From assembly GCA_029204225.1 (NCBI GenBank), contig MU831863.1, positions 36,009 to 100,008 on the forward strand: a DNA stretch of 64,000 nt. Direction: 5' to 3'. Position 1 is the first letter of the stretch. Each line of letters starts with the position of its first letter. Below, piece after piece: positions 63,501-64,000 of the stretch. The translations under genes and the position numbers were made by a program. Source of the DNA: Diphasiastrum complanatum. Taxonomy: Eukaryota; Streptophyta; Lycopodiopsida; Lycopodiales; Lycopodiaceae. The notes beneath the pieces are model-generated. The model searched no databases and was not told where the DNA came from. It saw only the letters and a program-made list of their open reading frames with translations.

Positions 63501-63658
63501 TCCTTCAATAAATATGGAATGCAGTGGACTTCTTTGAGCCCGCACCCGACGCTTAAACCGGAGCCATATCCACCAGCTGGTTTATTTCCATCCTCAACCT
63601 TTTCTGTTTCATCCACTGTTTGAGAAGGATCCATCCTCAGATCACAGCTACAAGCCAT
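16820..63658 (-). CDS. PHD-finger / GNAT-like chromatin protein gene, 20 exons over 46.8 kb
   Basis: One minus-strand gene that I assembled from splice sites, codon phase and family motifs. Exons: 63658-62625, 62398-62324, 62117-61071, 60773-60705, 60526-60268, 60016-59911, 59796-59755, 59061-58980, 58872-58816, 56718-56666, 56515-56328, 38214-38031, 32434-32377, 32193-32137, 27247-26993, 26892-26828, 26736-26680, 26544-26451, 17294-17154, 16924-16820; about 4.0 kb coding. Domain order: variable N-terminus, TDBD-like module 1, PHD 1, TDBD-like module 2, PHD 2, PHD-like finger 3, GNAT-like domain, stop TAA. This is the architecture of the plant 'acyl-CoA N-acyltransferase with RING/FYVE/PHD zinc finger' proteins (IDM1-related), expected to be nuclear chromatin readers or regulators. 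From exon 4 on, every junction keeps frame. Exons 1 and 3 contain frameshifts, so the gene is either a young pseudogene or carries sequence errors. Confidence 0.85.
17154..17294 (-). CDS. PHD/GNAT gene exon 19 (GNAT core)
   Basis: Acceptor CTACAG, donor CAG|GTTGAC. Encodes [40 protein letters not shown] and SQMPHKQ. This matches the hallmark of the family, C-I-E-x-L-L...L-V-L-P-A-A-E-E-A-E-x-I-W-x-x-K-F-G-F. It is separated from exon 18 by a 9.2-kb intron that falls inside the cofactor-binding loop region (RRRSL|GCCEAL). Confidence 0.9.
19511..19527 (-). other. Orphan copia primer-binding-site fossil
   Basis: Reads TGGTATCAGAGCC on the minus strand, followed in that direction by a GA/AG-rich leader. 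No LTR is attached: hAT homology starts within about 10 bases on the other side, so the LTR was lost at a junction. Confidence 0.45.
19534..21990 (+). mobile_element. hAT element fragment, C-terminal half (intron 18)
   Basis: Shares long stretches with the hAT element at 39709-42313. One is about 240 bp of intron beginning GAGCTAGAGCCTATCA (19534 versus 41129), and another is a 3' stretch GATTCAAGACTCAAGTAACA (21934 versus 41875). Between them it keeps coding that the other copy has lost: [16 protein letters not shown], then [17 protein letters not shown], the dimerisation region, and an acidic tail [17 protein letters not shown] near 21615-21665. Several stops are present and neither terminal inverted repeat survives. 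Confidence 0.8.
20806..21042 (+). pseudogene. hAT transposase dimerisation domain (hATC)
   Basis: Open for 78 codons: [58 protein letters not shown]. The S-x-x-C-E-R-x-W-S...K-R-N-R-L...L-V-Y-V-x-x-N pattern is the standard hAT C-terminal dimerisation domain. It is a separate exon of the decayed element and is inactive without the upstream catalytic part. Confidence 0.88.
21991..23160. other. Chimeric patch of gene-like fragments (intron 18)
   Basis: The hAT similarity ends near 21990. What follows on both strands is GC-richer and coding-like but not one gene. There is a minus-strand piece [20 protein letters not shown] at 22125-22030, a plus-strand acidic frame at 22139-22507, the CstF77-like piece at 22825-23037, and a plus-strand phrase [20 protein letters not shown] near 23060. 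It looks like several captured or transposed host gene fragments. Only the CstF77 part can be named. Confidence 0.45.
22825..23037 (-). pseudogene. Fragment similar to cleavage stimulation factor CstF77
   Basis: The minus-strand frame reads [40 protein letters not shown] and [16 protein letters not shown]. This follows the first half-a-TPR repeats of plant CstF77, the scaffold subunit of the mRNA 3'-end cleavage stimulation factor. An acceptor-like TTCAG precedes GPISEA. The codon after LHIEL, Trp in the family, is TGA here. Only one exon-sized piece is present, so it is a captured or duplicated fragment, not a working gene. Confidence 0.62.
23369..23428. repeat. Compound microsatellite (GT)n(GA)n
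   Basis: GT run of about 38 bp passing directly into a GA run of about 22 bp. A second AG run lies at 23487-23510. Confidence 0.95.
23640..25260 (-). pseudogene. LINE (non-LTR retrotransposon) reverse transcriptase remnant with internal inversion
   Basis: Minus strand from 25260: [20 protein letters not shown], then [19 protein letters not shown]. The next roughly 90 bp (about 24860-24945) reads on the PLUS strand as [14 protein letters not shown]. Then minus strand again: [18 protein letters not shown], the decayed YVDD region, [25 protein letters not shown] at 24623-24540, and the terminal zinc-binding motif [19 protein letters not shown] at 23745-23692. The same sentences occur in order in the LINE at 33.6-36.8 kb. 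Multiple stops; inactive. Confidence 0.82.
25464..25503. repeat. Perfect 19-bp inverted repeat with 2-bp loop
   Basis: TACATGTCACTAATGTACT, then AG, then the exact reverse complement. It would form a near loop-free hairpin or cruciform. No matching element is visible around it. Confidence 0.9.
26451..26544 (-). CDS. PHD/GNAT gene exon 18
   Basis: Acceptor GTCAACAG, donor AGTCTG|GTATGC. Encodes [20 protein letters not shown] and [11 protein letters not shown]. The family reads V-V-S-A-G-I-x-R-I-x-G-x-x-V-A-E-L-P-L-V-A-T here, the beta-strand pair of the GNAT-like domain. Phase 2 joins exon 17 as ...VLKF-N-EEVLS. Confidence 0.9.
26680..26736 (-). CDS. PHD/GNAT gene exon 17
   Basis: Acceptor CTGCAG, donor TTCAA|GTGAG. 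Encodes [18 protein letters not shown], matching the family phrase R-G-Q-D/E-F-G-G-M-Y-C-A-V-L. Only 57 bp; phase 2 at both ends. Confidence 0.88.
26828..26892 (-). CDS. PHD/GNAT gene exon 16
   Basis: Acceptor ATTACAG, donor TTACAG|GTTATT. Encodes [21 protein letters not shown], the family's H-D-C-F-D-P-I-V-D-x-x-T-G-R-D-L-I-P-x-M-V-Y. Confidence 0.92.
26993..27247 (-). CDS. PHD/GNAT gene exon 15 (end of PHD-like finger 3 and linker)
   Basis: Acceptor TTTACAG, donor TTCTCT|GTACGT. Encodes [20 protein letters not shown], a linker, and [15 protein letters not shown] then [11 protein letters not shown]. The start is the last Cys pair of the third zinc finger (L-P-x-G-x-W-F-C-x-x-D-C); the rest is the conserved lead-in to the GNAT domain. 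Phase 0 at both ends. Confidence 0.92.
28508..28615. repeat. Local duplication (CTGCCCGAGTGAATAT)
   Basis: CTGCCCGAGTGAATAT occurs three times within about 110 bp. The longer phrase ending TACATTTTGGGTACAAG occurs in the first and third copy. A recent slippage or duplication inside intron 14. Confidence 0.85.
28861..28907. repeat. 47-bp hAT-like inverted end pair
   Basis: Starts CAACGTTCCGGAAC and ends GGAACGTGTTCCATGGCATTG. The two halves are imperfect inverted repeats with hAT-type CAA..TTG ends and GGAAC/GTTCC words. It may be the scar of a MITE whose interior is gone. No target duplication is obvious. Confidence 0.35.
29029..29619. mobile_element. MITE with TAGTTGCAC ends and AAACGCGTTT words (intron 14)
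   Basis: Ends TAGTTGCAC and GTGCAACTA are perfect inverted repeats. Inside the left end are GCGTTTCTGAAA and GTTTCGAAACGCGGTTC; inside the right end is the palindrome AGAAACGCGTTTCT. A core (29119-29250) containing GGCAATATGGGTATCA and GCCGAATGTTTCGGGTACA is shared with the repeats at 43010 and 54799. A second, different MITE is nested at 29274-29474. No protein is encoded. Confidence 0.7.
29274..29474. mobile_element. Nested MITE built of GGTACC palindromes
   Basis: About 200 bp between CATAGGTCCTGTGGTACC and GGTACC...GGGGTACTATG, which are imperfect inverted ends. It contains at least nine GGTACC sites, including GGTACCGCGGTACC type palindromes, and an A/T-rich centre (runs of A and T at 29340-29400). 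It interrupts the MITE at 29029-29619. Confidence 0.6.
30767..31228 (-). pseudogene. Penelope-like element reverse transcriptase remnant
   Basis: The minus-strand frame of 153 codons reads [80 protein letters not shown]. The R-Y-I-D-D box followed by F-L-D-x-x-I, D-K-R and a P-H-x-S...Y-G-V-x-x-S-Q-F-x-x-F-x-R ending is the pattern of Penelope-like reverse transcriptases rather than of LINE or LTR enzymes. The 5' half of the domain and any GIY-YIG endonuclease are absent. It lies in intron 14 in the same sense as the host gene. Confidence 0.68.
32137..32193 (-). CDS. PHD/GNAT gene exon 14 (PHD-like finger 3, middle)
   Basis: Acceptor ATGGCAG, donor CTAAAG|GTGGTG. Encodes [19 protein letters not shown], matching C-x-K-E-Y-H-V/I-G-C-L of the third finger. 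Phase 0, 57 bp. Confidence 0.92.
32377..32434 (-). CDS. PHD/GNAT gene exon 13 (PHD-like finger 3, start)
   Basis: Acceptor AATGCAG, donor GACCAG|GTAACA. With the split Lys codon it encodes [19 protein letters not shown]. The family reads D-F-S-x-S-x-F-G-P-R-T-I-I-L-C-D-Q. It follows on from GCALCK of exon 12 in frame. Confidence 0.92.
33560..35444 (+). pseudogene. LINE reverse transcriptase remnant (intron 12), 5' part
   Basis: Forward text: [136 protein letters not shown], then the thumb ([33 protein letters not shown]). This is a complete order of LINE RT motifs with frameshifts. The element is broken at 35445 by a hAT-end sequence and resumes at 36530. Confidence 0.87.
35445..35525. mobile_element. 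hAT terminal fragment with GATTCGAATC words
   Basis: CAAGGTTACAAGCCGATTCG begins a hAT-like end. Within 80 bp it repeats GATTCGAATC, CGATTCGAAC, TGATTCGAACC and GGATCGAATCGGG. The end resembles the right end of the hAT at 42313 read inward (CAATGTTTTATGGTAAC...TTCGAATCGCC). The partner end is missing, overwritten by the copia piece next to it. Confidence 0.6.
35530..35770 (-). pseudogene. Ty1/copia RT C-terminal piece fused next to a primer site
   Basis: Minus strand: [20 protein letters not shown] then [13 protein letters not shown], and after a break LVGSLIY. This is the copia segment between the YVDD palm and RNase H. It lies directly after the primer site at 35771-35782, where gag should be, so gag, protease, integrase and most of RT have been deleted. 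Confidence 0.7.
35783..36435 (-). mobile_element. Ty1/copia LTR (653 bp) with primer site
   Basis: The primer site TGGTATCAGAGC (minus strand) occupies 35771-35782. The LTR starts TGTGAAGAAATT at 35783 and ends AATTTCTCACA at 36435. Length and ends match the LTR at 7551-8202. It contains a (GA)15 run at 36111-36140 and a TATA-like ATATATAG segment near 36170. Confidence 0.62.
36471..36527. repeat. Compound microsatellite (AC)n(CT)n
   Basis: About 12 bp of AC followed by about 46 bp of CT, directly upstream of the resumed LINE sequence. Confidence 0.95.
36528..36830 (+). pseudogene. LINE 3' zinc-binding domain (same LINE as 33560-35444)
   Basis: Forward: [52 protein letters not shown], then [20 protein letters not shown]. 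The C-x-x-C...H-x-x-x-x-C motif ends plant LINE polyproteins. It continues the LINE interrupted at 35445 after about 1.08 kb of inserted sequence. Confidence 0.85.
38031..38214 (-). CDS. PHD/GNAT gene exon 12 (end of PHD 2, start of finger 3)
   Basis: Acceptor GTACAG, donor TTTGCAA|GTGAGT. Encodes [17 protein letters not shown], a helix-like linker with [20 protein letters not shown] and LCK. It supplies the second half of PHD 2 (C-x-n-W-x-C-x-x-C) and the first Cys pair of finger 3. Phase fits exon 11 (…AYHL-G-C) and exon 13. Confidence 0.92.
38582..39700 (+). pseudogene. LINE remnant with ORF1-like and endonuclease parts (intron 11)
   Basis: 38588-38965 is an open, charged, helical frame ([40 protein letters not shown]). 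It is followed by [20 protein letters not shown]. From 39219 comes an apurinic-type endonuclease domain: [20 protein letters not shown], then YIWFRIDG, and GGFNARI at 39600. The sequence then jumps to [18 protein letters not shown] at 39650-39700, so most of the RT is deleted. A hAT element is inserted after TS (39709). Confidence 0.8.
39701..39708. repeat. 8-bp target site duplication of the hAT element (left copy)
   Basis: CTTCCAAG, repeated exactly at 42314-42321 on the other side of the element. Removing the element and one copy restores a LINE sentence that matches the LINE at 34720-34750. Confidence 0.95.
39968..40003. repeat. GT microsatellite inside the hAT element
   Basis: About 36 bp of GT, preceded by GTGTGG repeats and a short GA run near 39890-39905. 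It lies in the untranslated leader of the transposase gene. Confidence 0.95.
40296..40490 (+). pseudogene. hAT transposase exon: BED-type zinc finger
   Basis: [16 protein letters not shown]...[20 protein letters not shown] followed by GSTPIALHV. The W...V...C-x-x-C...H layout is the BED DNA-binding finger at the N-terminus of hAT transposases. The frame continues a little past 40490 only with stops, so an intron probably starts there. Confidence 0.75.
40847..41152 (+). pseudogene. hAT transposase exon: N-terminal/middle region
   Basis: Open for 101 codons: [60 protein letters not shown]. The W-x-x-x-L/M...G-x-x-Y/W-x-x-P...L-R-x-x-L text is the usual segment after the BED finger in Ac/Tag1-like hAT proteins. 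The conserved intron that follows (about 41150-41400) is shared with the copy at 19534. Confidence 0.8.
41454..41830 (+). pseudogene. hAT transposase exon: DUF659-like region
   Basis: [40 protein letters not shown] then, after an apparent intron (about 41672-41790), VVTDKAA. The family reads F-L-x-S-x-D-x-S...L-F...L-D-x-x-V-x-x-V-G-x-x-N-V-V-Q-V-V-T-D-N-A. The last Asp is one of the catalytic residues in intact hATs. Everything downstream of it is missing. Confidence 0.78.
42314..42321. repeat. 8-bp target site duplication of the hAT element (right copy)
   Basis: CTTCCAAG, identical to 39701-39708. Confidence 0.95.
42322..42990 (+). pseudogene. LINE 3' part resumed after the hAT insertion
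   Basis: AGCTTTGACAGTCATCC continues the LINE interrupted at 39708. Forward pieces include [20 protein letters not shown] and [20 protein letters not shown], parallel to [18 protein letters not shown] and [18 protein letters not shown] of the LINE at 33.6-36.8 kb. The zinc-binding motif itself is deleted. The LINE text fades near 42990, just before the MITE end at 43010. Confidence 0.75.
43010..43230 (+). mobile_element. MITE of the TAGTTGCAC family with GAATCGCGATT words (one end)
   Basis: Starts TAGTTGCACTACGATTC, then GAATCGCGGTCC and AGAATCGCGATTTGG, then the shared core (43102-43230) with GGGCAATATGGGTATCA and GCCGAATGTTTCGGGTACA. The matching right end GTGCAACTA was not found downstream, so this copy is cut or disrupted by the GC-rich block at 43320. 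Confidence 0.65.
43325..43435. repeat. G/C-run block with inverted halves
   Basis: AGGGGGCATTGCCCCCCAAT, then further C-runs, AAGGGGGGCACTCCCCCCCA and more C-runs. G-runs and C-runs alternate so that the block can fold on itself, in sharp contrast to the AT-rich surroundings. It may be the palindromic word zone of another MITE. Confidence 0.5.
43726..43766. repeat. 11-bp inverted repeat GCGGACGCGTC / GACGCGTCCGC
   Basis: Perfect arms at 43726-43736 and 43756-43766 with a 19-nt loop that itself contains GCGTCC. It is preceded by an AT run and followed by A-runs, like the A-rich centre of the GGTACC MITE. Confidence 0.8.
43901..43913 (-). other. Primer binding site of a minus-strand copia LTR element
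   Basis: TGGTATCAGAGCA on the minus strand, one base from the LTR end at 43915. The purine-rich run further inside on that strand (43859-43875) is not followed by a second LTR. Confidence 0.65.
43915..44589 (-). mobile_element. Probable copia LTR (about 675 bp)
   Basis: Lies between the primer site and a CATCA end at 44589 (TGATG/CATCA inverted tips). On the minus strand it has TATAAACG about 44076 in a position suitable for a promoter, and CATGACGTCAGCAG near its start. No coding region of this element follows, so it is a truncated or near-solo LTR. Confidence 0.5.
44767..45146 (+). mobile_element. Ty1/copia 5' LTR (380 bp, copia C)
   Basis: TGTTAGAATTACTGG...ATTCTAACA with inverted TGTTAG/CTAACA tips. 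The primer site TGGTATCAGAGCC follows at 45147-45159. The start matches the 3' LTR at 49677 over about 60 bp (GGTTAATTGTAGAGGCCAGC). Confidence 0.9.
45147..45159 (+). other. Primer binding site of copia C
   Basis: TGGTATCAGAGCC directly after the 5' LTR, complementary to the initiator methionine tRNA 3' end. Confidence 0.9.
45400..45535 (+). repeat. 31-bp tandem repeat in the copia C leader
   Basis: Units begin at 45400, 45431, 45462, 45493 and 45523 with TGAGGGCGGTAGAACCTGAG as the consensus start. The region 45180-45300 before it repeats a looser GGTGGAGGTCACATCTGG phrase. Confidence 0.9.
45735..47062 (+). pseudogene. Ty1/copia gag and protease (copia C)
   Basis: The natural start is probably ATG at 45735 ([17 protein letters not shown]), but the next Trp codon has become TGA near 45801 and the frame shifts by 45830. 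From 45800 a 420-codon frame is open: [15 protein letters not shown], the UBN2-type gag body, a Lys-rich linker, the zinc knuckle [14 protein letters not shown] (CX2CX4HX4C), the protease site [18 protein letters not shown] and [15 protein letters not shown]. It ends [10 protein letters not shown] with TAA at 47060, in the GAG-pre-integrase segment, so the polyprotein is cut there. Confidence 0.92.
47063..49099 (+). pseudogene. Ty1/copia integrase and reverse transcriptase (copia C)
   Basis: After two stops (47060, 47104) the frame resumes [15 protein letters not shown] and is open to 49099 (649 codons from 47150). Integrase: [122 protein letters not shown]. All catalytic positions are present. 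A frameshift at about 49080 (CKAYK/KLTKEEN) separates the rest. Confidence 0.95.
49075..49667 (+). pseudogene. Ty1/copia RNase H end (copia C), internally deleted
   Basis: [60 protein letters not shown], a stop after FNLGT, then ISWSSKKQP. The next words are [20 protein letters not shown], so about 45 codons including the catalytic Glu (A-E-Y) are deleted at 49421. The tail [20 protein letters not shown] and [20 protein letters not shown] is intact. Confidence 0.92.
49668..49738 (+). mobile_element. Polypurine tract and truncated 3' LTR of copia C
   Basis: AAGGGGGAG at 49668-49676 primes plus-strand synthesis. The LTR starts TGTTAGAATTAATGG at 49677 and matches the 5' LTR for about 60 bp, then breaks off at 49738 against gypsy sequence. 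Confidence 0.88.
49739..50040 (+). pseudogene. Ty3/gypsy protease end / RT lead-in (gypsy C)
   Basis: [40 protein letters not shown] and [17 protein letters not shown] match the end of the gypsy retropepsin (L-x-x-Y-D-I-V-L-G-x-D-W-L) and the linker to RT. The gag part and most of the protease, including the DTG site, are missing because of the junction at 49738. Confidence 0.82.
50041..50977 (+). pseudogene. Ty3/gypsy reverse transcriptase (gypsy C)
   Basis: [20 protein letters not shown] from 50036, an in-frame TGA at 50159, then [80 protein letters not shown] and [20 protein letters not shown]. The catalytic FLDD box is intact. The frame is lost near 50930, just before RNase H. Confidence 0.93.
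50978..52371 (+). pseudogene. Ty3/gypsy RNase H and integrase (gypsy C)
   Basis: RNase [72 protein letters not shown]. Then a linker and the integrase: HPGIQKTY, zinc-binding [80 protein letters not shown]. The frame is open for 449 codons from 51022 and stops after KHSATG at 52369. The first zinc ligand region is partly altered ([13 protein letters not shown]). Confidence 0.94.
52372..52800 (+). pseudogene. Ty3/gypsy integrase C-terminus with chromodomain (gypsy C)
   Basis: [18 protein letters not shown], a stop, [45 protein letters not shown]. In a shifted frame [20 protein letters not shown] and [10 protein letters not shown] form a chromodomain. This places it in the chromovirus group of gypsy elements, whose chromodomain guides insertion to particular chromatin. 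An internal deletion joins LSPRERRR to the chromodomain. Confidence 0.82.
52808..53500 (+). mobile_element. Ty3/gypsy 3' LTR, right edge uncertain
   Basis: The polypurine tract AAGGGGGAGGGAG ends at 52807 and the LTR starts TGTTACGAGCTCGTGACC. The 5' LTR is gone, so the end cannot be set by comparison. GC-richer sequence continues to roughly 53500-53600, where the hAT zinc-finger region begins. Confidence 0.55.
53644..54390 (+). pseudogene. hAT-derived zinc finger ORF with repetitive acidic tail
   Basis: Starts after an acceptor-like TTCGCAG. The frame reads [31 protein letters not shown], the C-x-x-C...R-V-x-x-H-L finger of hAT transposases. It continues to a GQGQGQ tandem region, an in-frame TAG at 54001, then a basic [12 protein letters not shown] patch and an acidic end [20 protein letters not shown]. 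The finger is joined directly to the kind of acidic tail seen at the hAT end near 21.6 kb, and the catalytic core is absent. It may be a deleted hAT or a domesticated fragment that has since decayed. Confidence 0.6.
53926..54012 (+). repeat. GGGACA tandem repeat, duplicated block
   Basis: Runs of GGGACA(G) occur in two blocks joined by a repeated GCATCACAGGTTTCTGGACA phrase. In frame it encodes GQ dipeptides. Confidence 0.9.
54511..54549. repeat. GA microsatellite
   Basis: (GA)19-20 directly after CAGTGTAACGATTCAGTACTG. A second GA run lies at 54703-54722. Confidence 0.95.
54799..55001 (-). mobile_element. MITE of the TAGTTGCAC family with AAACGCGTTT words (one end)
   Basis: Read on the minus strand from 55001: TAGTTGCACTGCGTTTCTGA, then AACGCGTTCAGAAACGCATT, an A/T-rich stretch, and the shared core (54896-54799) with GCAATATGGGTATCAGG and GCCGAACGTTTCGGGTGCA. 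It has the same order as the copies at 29029 and 43010. The far end is lost in the GA/hAT region to the left. Confidence 0.7.
56328..56515 (-). CDS. PHD/GNAT gene exon 11 (TDBD 2 end, PHD 2 start)
   Basis: Acceptor CATCAG, donor CATCTAG|GTAACT. Encodes [20 protein letters not shown] then [23 protein letters not shown]. It matches the family phrase I-Y-T-S-N-G-V-S-L-H-E-L followed by PHD C-x-x-C...G-E-L-x-x-C-x-x-C-x-R-A-Y/F-H. The finger is completed only 18.1 kb away in exon 12. Confidence 0.92.
56666..56718 (-). CDS. PHD/GNAT gene exon 10 (TDBD 2)
   Basis: Acceptor TTTGTAG, donor AATCC|GTTAAG. Encodes [18 protein letters not shown], the family's V/I-S-P-S-Q-F-E-A-H-A-G-W-A-x-R-R-x-P-Y. The split Pro codon joins exon 11 in frame. 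Confidence 0.92.
57560..58130 (+). pseudogene. Ty1/copia gag remnant in intron 9
   Basis: The forward frame of 182 codons contains [40 protein letters not shown] and [21 protein letters not shown]. This is the UBN2-type copia gag pattern (M-x-x-x-x-S-V-x-x-H-x...L-L-x-L-P-x-S-Y...L-x-x-E-E-x-R-R). No zinc knuckle or protease follows and no LTR is seen near it. Confidence 0.72.
58816..58872 (-). CDS. PHD/GNAT gene exon 9 (TDBD 2 Cys pair)
   Basis: Acceptor ACTACAG, donor AATCAA|GTAGTG. Encodes [19 protein letters not shown], 19 codons in phase 0. The family has L-L-x-G-Y-K-x-G-x-G-I-x-C-S-C-C-N here. Confidence 0.85.
58980..59061 (-). CDS. PHD/GNAT gene exon 8 (TDBD 2 start)
   Basis: Acceptor TTTGCAG, donor GGCCAG|GTGAAG. 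Encodes [27 protein letters not shown], the family's D-x-x-L-H-K-L-V-F-x-x-x-G-L-P-D-G-T-E-L-x-Y-Y-x-x-G-Q. The first base completes an Arg codon begun in exon 7. Confidence 0.93.
59755..59796 (-). CDS. PHD/GNAT gene exon 7 (short linker exon)
   Basis: Acceptor GTGTAG, donor CCCAG|GTGAAAG. Encodes [13 protein letters not shown] between split Arg codons. It lacks a motif of its own, but its phase fits both neighbours exactly. Confidence 0.68.
59911..60016 (-). CDS. PHD/GNAT gene exon 6 (PHD 1 end)
   Basis: Acceptor GCTACAG, donor AGAAG|GTAGTA. Encodes [20 protein letters not shown] then [14 protein letters not shown]. This is the second half of PHD finger 1 (C-x-n-P-x-G-x-W-x-C-P-x-C). Confidence 0.92.
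60268..60526 (-). CDS. PHD/GNAT gene exon 5 (TDBD 1 end, PHD 1 start)
   Basis: Acceptor CCCCAAG, donor CATCAAG|GTCCTA. Encodes [37 protein letters not shown], a helix-like linker, and [28 protein letters not shown]-x-H-A-G-S/C-x-x-R-H-P-x-D-x-I-x-L-x-N-G-x-S-L is the TPL-binding (TDBD) hallmark. PHD 1 starts at C-V-K-C. Confidence 0.93.
60705..60773 (-). CDS. PHD/GNAT gene exon 4 (TDBD 1 core)
   Basis: Acceptor ATTTCAG, donor CAACGG|GTACAA. Encodes [23 protein letters not shown], matching G-x-I-x-x-x-G-I-L-C-x-C-x-x-C-x-G. 69 bp, phase 0 at both ends. Confidence 0.93.
61071..62117 (-). CDS. PHD/GNAT gene exon 3 (disordered region and TDBD 1 start; two frameshifts)
   Basis: Acceptor TGCACAG, donor GGAGAG|GTGCGT. 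The first third reads [20 protein letters not shown], an acidic Ser/Asp/Glu-rich region. Near 61640-61700 the coding frame moves by one. It continues with [20 protein letters not shown] and [16 protein letters not shown]. It returns to the first frame at an A-run near 61151-61159, where [28 protein letters not shown] begins the TDBD module. The two shifts cancel, so exon 4 stays in frame. Nine A's stand where eight would keep the frame. Confidence 0.8.
62324..62398 (-). CDS. PHD/GNAT gene exon 2
   Basis: Acceptor GATTCAG, donor TCAAAA|GTAAGC. Encodes [25 protein letters not shown], 25 codons in phase 0. No domain; part of the poorly conserved N-terminal region. Supported by splice signals and by phase with exon 3. 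Confidence 0.65.
62625..63658 (-). CDS. PHD/GNAT gene exon 1 (N-terminus; two frameshifts)
   Basis: ATG at 63658 gives [20 protein letters not shown] and so on. Near 63490 a shift is needed to read [40 protein letters not shown]. Near 63170-63200 a second shift leads to [20 protein letters not shown] and [19 protein letters not shown], ending NLEKLM at donor GTATGC. The basic RKHRAS...SSKKQR stretch is a likely nuclear signal. The start codon is the first in the frame but is unproven; a later start or an unseen intron could remove one of the shifts. Confidence 0.65.
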
Positions 63659-63777
63659 ATCCTTTCTGTGCTCTCCTGCATAGCATGTGCTTCTGCTTAA
63701 TTAGACCCATAACAACACTTCTTCTTCCTTATACGACCTAACACAACAGTTTCTTCTTCCCTTAAGCCACCTGAAAC

Positions 63778-63996
63778 AACGGTTTCCTCTTTCTTTATCA
63801 ACTAAAAGAATTTAAGGCTTGCCTGCTGATTGATAACAAACCCTAGGTAATCCAATACGGCAGAAAATAGCACTCCTGATAAGTTATAGACCGTCCGCAT
63901 TGACAAGAACAGTTTCTTCTTTCTTATAACACCAAAAAGAATCTGAGGCTTGCCTGCTCATTGATAGCAAACCCTAGGCAATCCAATACGGCAGAA
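63778..63996. repeat. 131-bp tandem duplication upstream of the PHD/GNAT gene
   Basis: GGCTTGCCTGCT...AAACCCTAGG.AATCCAATACGGCAGAA occurs at 63816-63866 and 63947-63996, 131 bp apart, with similar TTTCTTCTTTCTT lead-ins. The pattern TTTCTTCTTCC recurs at 63710-63760. It lies 120-340 bp before the start codon, in the likely 5' UTR or promoter. Confidence 0.85.
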
Positions 63997-64000
63997 GGCA

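Overview
This is plant nuclear DNA from a large, transposon-rich genome. It contains Ty1/copia, Ty3/gypsy, LINE, hAT, MITE and Penelope-like remnants, initiator-tRNA primer sites (TGGTATCAGAGC) and long GA/GT microsatellites. It also contains a plant-type PHD-finger/acetyltransferase-like gene with GT-AG introns up to 18 kb. The Penelope-like piece, the very long introns and the LINE and hAT types suggest a fern or another non-flowering land plant. That lineage call is inference; the sequence does not prove it.

Layout. 1-16.8 kb is a transposon graveyard. It holds a decayed copia pol (1-2365), a gypsy integrase tail with a possible LTR (2425-3640), a gypsy protease remnant, and an unidentified transposon ORF piece. 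A minus-strand copia gag/protease element has its LTR at 7551-8202. There is also one intact 216-codon coiled-coil ORF, a second copy of the first copia family (10.8-11.6 kb), a 144-bp CT repeat and a small hAT-like MITE.

16.8-63.7 kb is, in my reading, ONE host gene on the minus strand. It has 20 exons and encodes a nuclear protein with two TPL-binding-like (TDBD) modules, three PHD fingers and a C-terminal GNAT-like acyltransferase domain. This is the plant family of 'acyl-CoA N-acyltransferase with RING/FYVE/PHD-type zinc finger' proteins. I traced the exons by splice sites, codon phase and family motifs. From exon 4 to the stop codon the frame stays open across every junction. Exons 1 and 3 contain frameshifts.

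The introns hold almost all the transposons. Intron 18 (9.2 kb) carries half a hAT transposase, a chimeric patch with a CstF77-like fragment, and a LINE with a micro-inversion. Intron 14 (4.9 kb) carries nested MITEs and a Penelope-like reverse transcriptase. Intron 12 (5.6 kb) carries a LINE split by hAT and copia pieces. Intron 11 (18.1 kb) carries a LINE split by a hAT element with a perfect 8-bp target duplication, a MITE, a copia LTR, a copia element, a gypsy pol and a hAT zinc-finger remnant. Most coding transposons lie antisense to the host gene.

The least explained signal is a set of hAT/MITE-like elements. Their termini are packed with short palindromic words (GAATCGCGATTC, GAAACGCGTTTC, GGTACCGCGGTACC types). 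The word tends to be uniform within an element and different between elements, even though three of the elements share a conserved core of about 100-130 bp.
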